DNA of 64,000 bases, taken from the NCBI GenBank assembly GCA_000333855.2, contig CM007318.1, positions 729,159 through 793,158 on the forward strand. The letters are read 5' to 3'. Of this stretch, positions 61,814 through 64,000 are shown one piece after another (the stretch's first letter is position 1; every line of letters begins with the position of its first letter). A program made the position numbers and the translations under genes. The notes under the pieces are model-generated. The model saw only the letters and a program-made list of their open reading frames with translations. It made no database searches and was not told the DNA's origin. Source of the DNA: Endotrypanum monterogeii (taxonomy: Eukaryota; Euglenozoa; Kinetoplastea; Trypanosomatida; Trypanosomatidae).

Positions 61814-63711
61814 CTCATCAGAGAACAGCCTAGTCAATCGTCCACCTTACCCCCGGCTTTTTTTGTTGTTGTTGCCACCCGCTGCTTTGACCTCCCGGAG
61901 GTATTGTTTTTCTGTCCTGGCGTGTCACGCCGTCCTGGGAACGTAATATAAAAGCTGAGCGCGCGCGTGTCAAGAGAAGAGAATCAAATCGAGTAAGGAA
62001 AACACGAGAACCTAGAAGGGTGAGTTGAGGTGAAGAGTGAGAAGGAAAGAAGGATGTCAAATAAAAAGGAGAGGCGGGCCGAAACTGCACGTAGCGTATC
62101 AGCATGACTCAGCGCCTGACCACGCCCTCTTGTGGAAGATGCTTTACATGATTTTCGCAGTGCGGCTAGTTTTCTAGTCGGACGGAAGCACACAAGAGAA
62201 TTAGGTGTGCGCAGCATGTTGAAAAAGGTCATCACAGTCCGGATCGCAGCGCTGCAGACGCGACTGACTCGATCATCGGAACACGCCCTCTATCTCAGAG
62301 ATGACGCATCTGCGTGGGAAGTCAGCTTTCACAATCGCTAGCAACACGCAGGAGAGGGAGGGAGAGAAGCAGACCTTCTGACGCATCACTAATGTGAACT
62401 TGAGGCTTATCGCCAATGGGCAGTAGACGCCGGATATGAGATGAGACAAACACGTCTTCGAATATCGCCGAACTTTTTAAGTGGCACAAAATATACACAT
62501 TATGGAAGTTCCCTAGAACACGACCACATGTCTTTTTTTTTTTTTGATGTTTTCGTTTTCTCCGGAGAAGTGTGATGCATAATAGATGTACTGATTAGAT
62601 GCGTTGGGCGTTAGAGTCTTGTGACCCTATCGGTACCGTAAGTAGCTCTACATTCGGGGGACAATGAGTGTTGCATAAGTTGTAGCCAGAGCACGTACCA
62701 GCACGCTTCCTCAAACCGCATGCAAAGATGACATCTTCTATATTGTCAGCTCTTCAATGGTGAAGCAAAAAAAAAAAAAAAAAGGGGGCGTAAAGTGAAA
62801 CTCGATGCATCCAGTAGAATAAGGACCTGGGCCACACGCAAGAACACATACACGGCCCTTTCCAAAAAAAAAAAAAAAGTCGATATCGCGAAGCACGCAT
62901 ACACGCACACACAAAAAAAAAAAAGCGCTCTATCCTGCGTCGAGTCGACTCAGACATCACTACCACCTAAGAAGGATACGCGAATCATTTGATTCAGCAG
63001 AAAAAAAAAAGACTTATAAAAAGTGTCGCAAAGGAAAAGGGGGTGCATGAATAGACGCCATTGAATACCTACGACAACAACTGTGCAAGAGGTACAGTAC
63101 AGTATATACACAAACACAGATTTTTTTCCCCTCCGTGAGCAATAAGAGAGACAGACAATACCTCGCCATCCCCCTCCATACCCCGAGTGATGAGACCTTA
63201 TCGCCGCCGCTGATCGATGACCTGCAGGCGCGTGCGCACTATCGAGGAGGCAGTGATTACAAAAAAAAAGACAGGAACATGTCATTGACGGAGCTCTGTC
63301 TTTAGGAATCTCCTTCAGCAGAGACATTTTCAGGCCAGGCGCGCTTGATAAATAATAGCATTTAAACAAGCGAGATGGACCGACCTGCCGAAGAAGAACA
63401 AAAAAAAAAGGAGAAATGCAAAAAGGGGAAAGACATACAAGCACAGACGACAATCTTTCCGTGCAGTTATAAAGCACTGCAGTCAAAAGACCCGCCCCTC
63501 CCCGCCCCCCAGCAGAGGACGGTGCTTTTTTTTCATATACTCGCTACCGCACCGCTTCGCCCCCCACCCTCTCCCCAAAACCCATGCGCTGTCCATCATG
63601 TTTATTTTTATCGATTTGAGTTCTTTTTTTGTCTTCGATAGTGATGGAGTACCTGCTCATCCGCCCCGTGGCAGCGCCACTTCGAGAAACACTCGCACCA
63701 TTTTCCGGATA
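61814..63711. other. Spacer between the partial gene and the EHD-type gene
   Basis: No gene seen. It has many plus-strand A-tracts (62765-62781, 62865-62878, 62912-62923 and 63001-63010) and a T-tract near 62531-62545. These are expected of a spacer with a 3' UTR at its right end. No TA microsatellite was noticed. Confidence 0.5.
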
Positions 63712-64000
63712 CTAGAGAATCTCGGCAAAGTCCCCGAACGCATATCGAATAAGGGACTCCAAAGACGGCACTTCTTGTGGCCGGCGCACCCCCGGCTCTC
63801 CAGCGTTACTTTTGTTTCCTGCACTATCGATCCCCAGGCGCGAAACCTCTGCCAACGGATCACAGAAGCGAGCGTCCACATCGCTACTGTACGACGCGTC
63901 CTCGTCTTCCATGGCAGCCGTCGAGGATGACCGTTGCGGCACCAAGTCATGCGCAGTGCCGGAGACACCGCGGCCGCCTTTGCTCTGTGAGCTTAACCTA
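63712..64000 (-). CDS. C-terminal end of an unidentified protein (partial, runs off the window)
   Basis: The frame that stops at 63712 stays open to the right edge of the window, 96 codons. The first in-frame Met inside the window is within AAMEDEDASY, but the reading frame continues above it without a stop, so the window holds only the end of the gene. The visible part is Ser-rich and acidic (MEDEDASYSSDVDARF) and finishes with a well-formed helix, SLESLIRYAFGDFAEIL. I do not recognise the family. Strand and spacing fit the polycistronic unit. Confidence 0.6.
   Translation of the reverse strand, partial: RLSSQSKGGRGVSGTAHDLVPQRSSSTAAMEDEDASYSSDVDARFCDPLAEVSRLGIDSAGNKSNAGEPGVRRPQEVPSLESLIRYAFGDFAEIL

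Noticed and set aside
61984..62341. Overlapping frames on both strands near 62.1 kb as a small gene
   Set aside because: Neither has a domain or low-noise composition, and both are short and of equal quality on opposite strands.

Overview
The window looks like nuclear DNA of a trypanosomatid, most likely a Leishmaniinae member (Leishmania or a close relative). No intron is needed to read any long gene. All thirteen complete protein genes, and one partial gene at the right edge, lie on the minus strand, as expected for one polycistronic unit transcribed from right to left. The spacers are 0.6-4.5 kb and purine-rich with A-tracts on the plus strand, so they are pyrimidine-rich in the transcribed sense, as expected for spliced-leader trans-splicing and polyadenylation signals. 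The species assignment is inferred from gene content and style, not from a search.

In transcription order (right to left) the genes are: the C-terminal end of an unidentified protein (63712-64000); an EHD-type dynamin-like ATPase (60218-61813); a Prp43/DHX15-type DEAH helicase (56773-59052); a 1916-residue kelch protein (50027-55777); a GH65 phosphorylase-like protein fused to a degenerate HAD domain (43201-46752); a small multi-pass membrane protein, possibly frameshifted (41556-42113); a PDE12-like exonuclease with a probable mitochondrial presequence (37619-40159); a 1044-residue disordered protein (33592-36726); a single-CGHC protein disulfide isomerase (30005-31300); a two-kinase-domain/zinc-finger/LRR/dual-specificity-phosphatase fusion ('kinatase' class, 22097-26836); a helical-repeat protein of 1541 residues (12988-17613); an OGG1-type 8-oxoguanine DNA glycosylase (10326-12029); a 477-residue unknown (8323-9756); and a PERK-type eIF2-alpha kinase (2336-6703).

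The genes do not form a pathway. Neighbours in trypanosomatid units are usually unrelated and are controlled after transcription. Two secretory-pathway proteins (PERK and the disulfide isomerase) and two RNA proteins (Prp43 and PDE12-like) share the unit, with no sign of coupling.

The spacers hold the main non-coding structure. A ~430-bp element occurs twice, 32.7 kb apart, in the same orientation and nearly identical (99-534 and 32859-33289). TA microsatellites recur through most spacers, and several are closed by complementary bases so that they form perfect inverted repeats. CA/TG tracts are also common. A 10-base N gap (40937-40946) sits between two near-identical ~260-bp sequences, which is most simply an unmerged contig overlap. 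The small membrane protein next to it should be read with that in mind.
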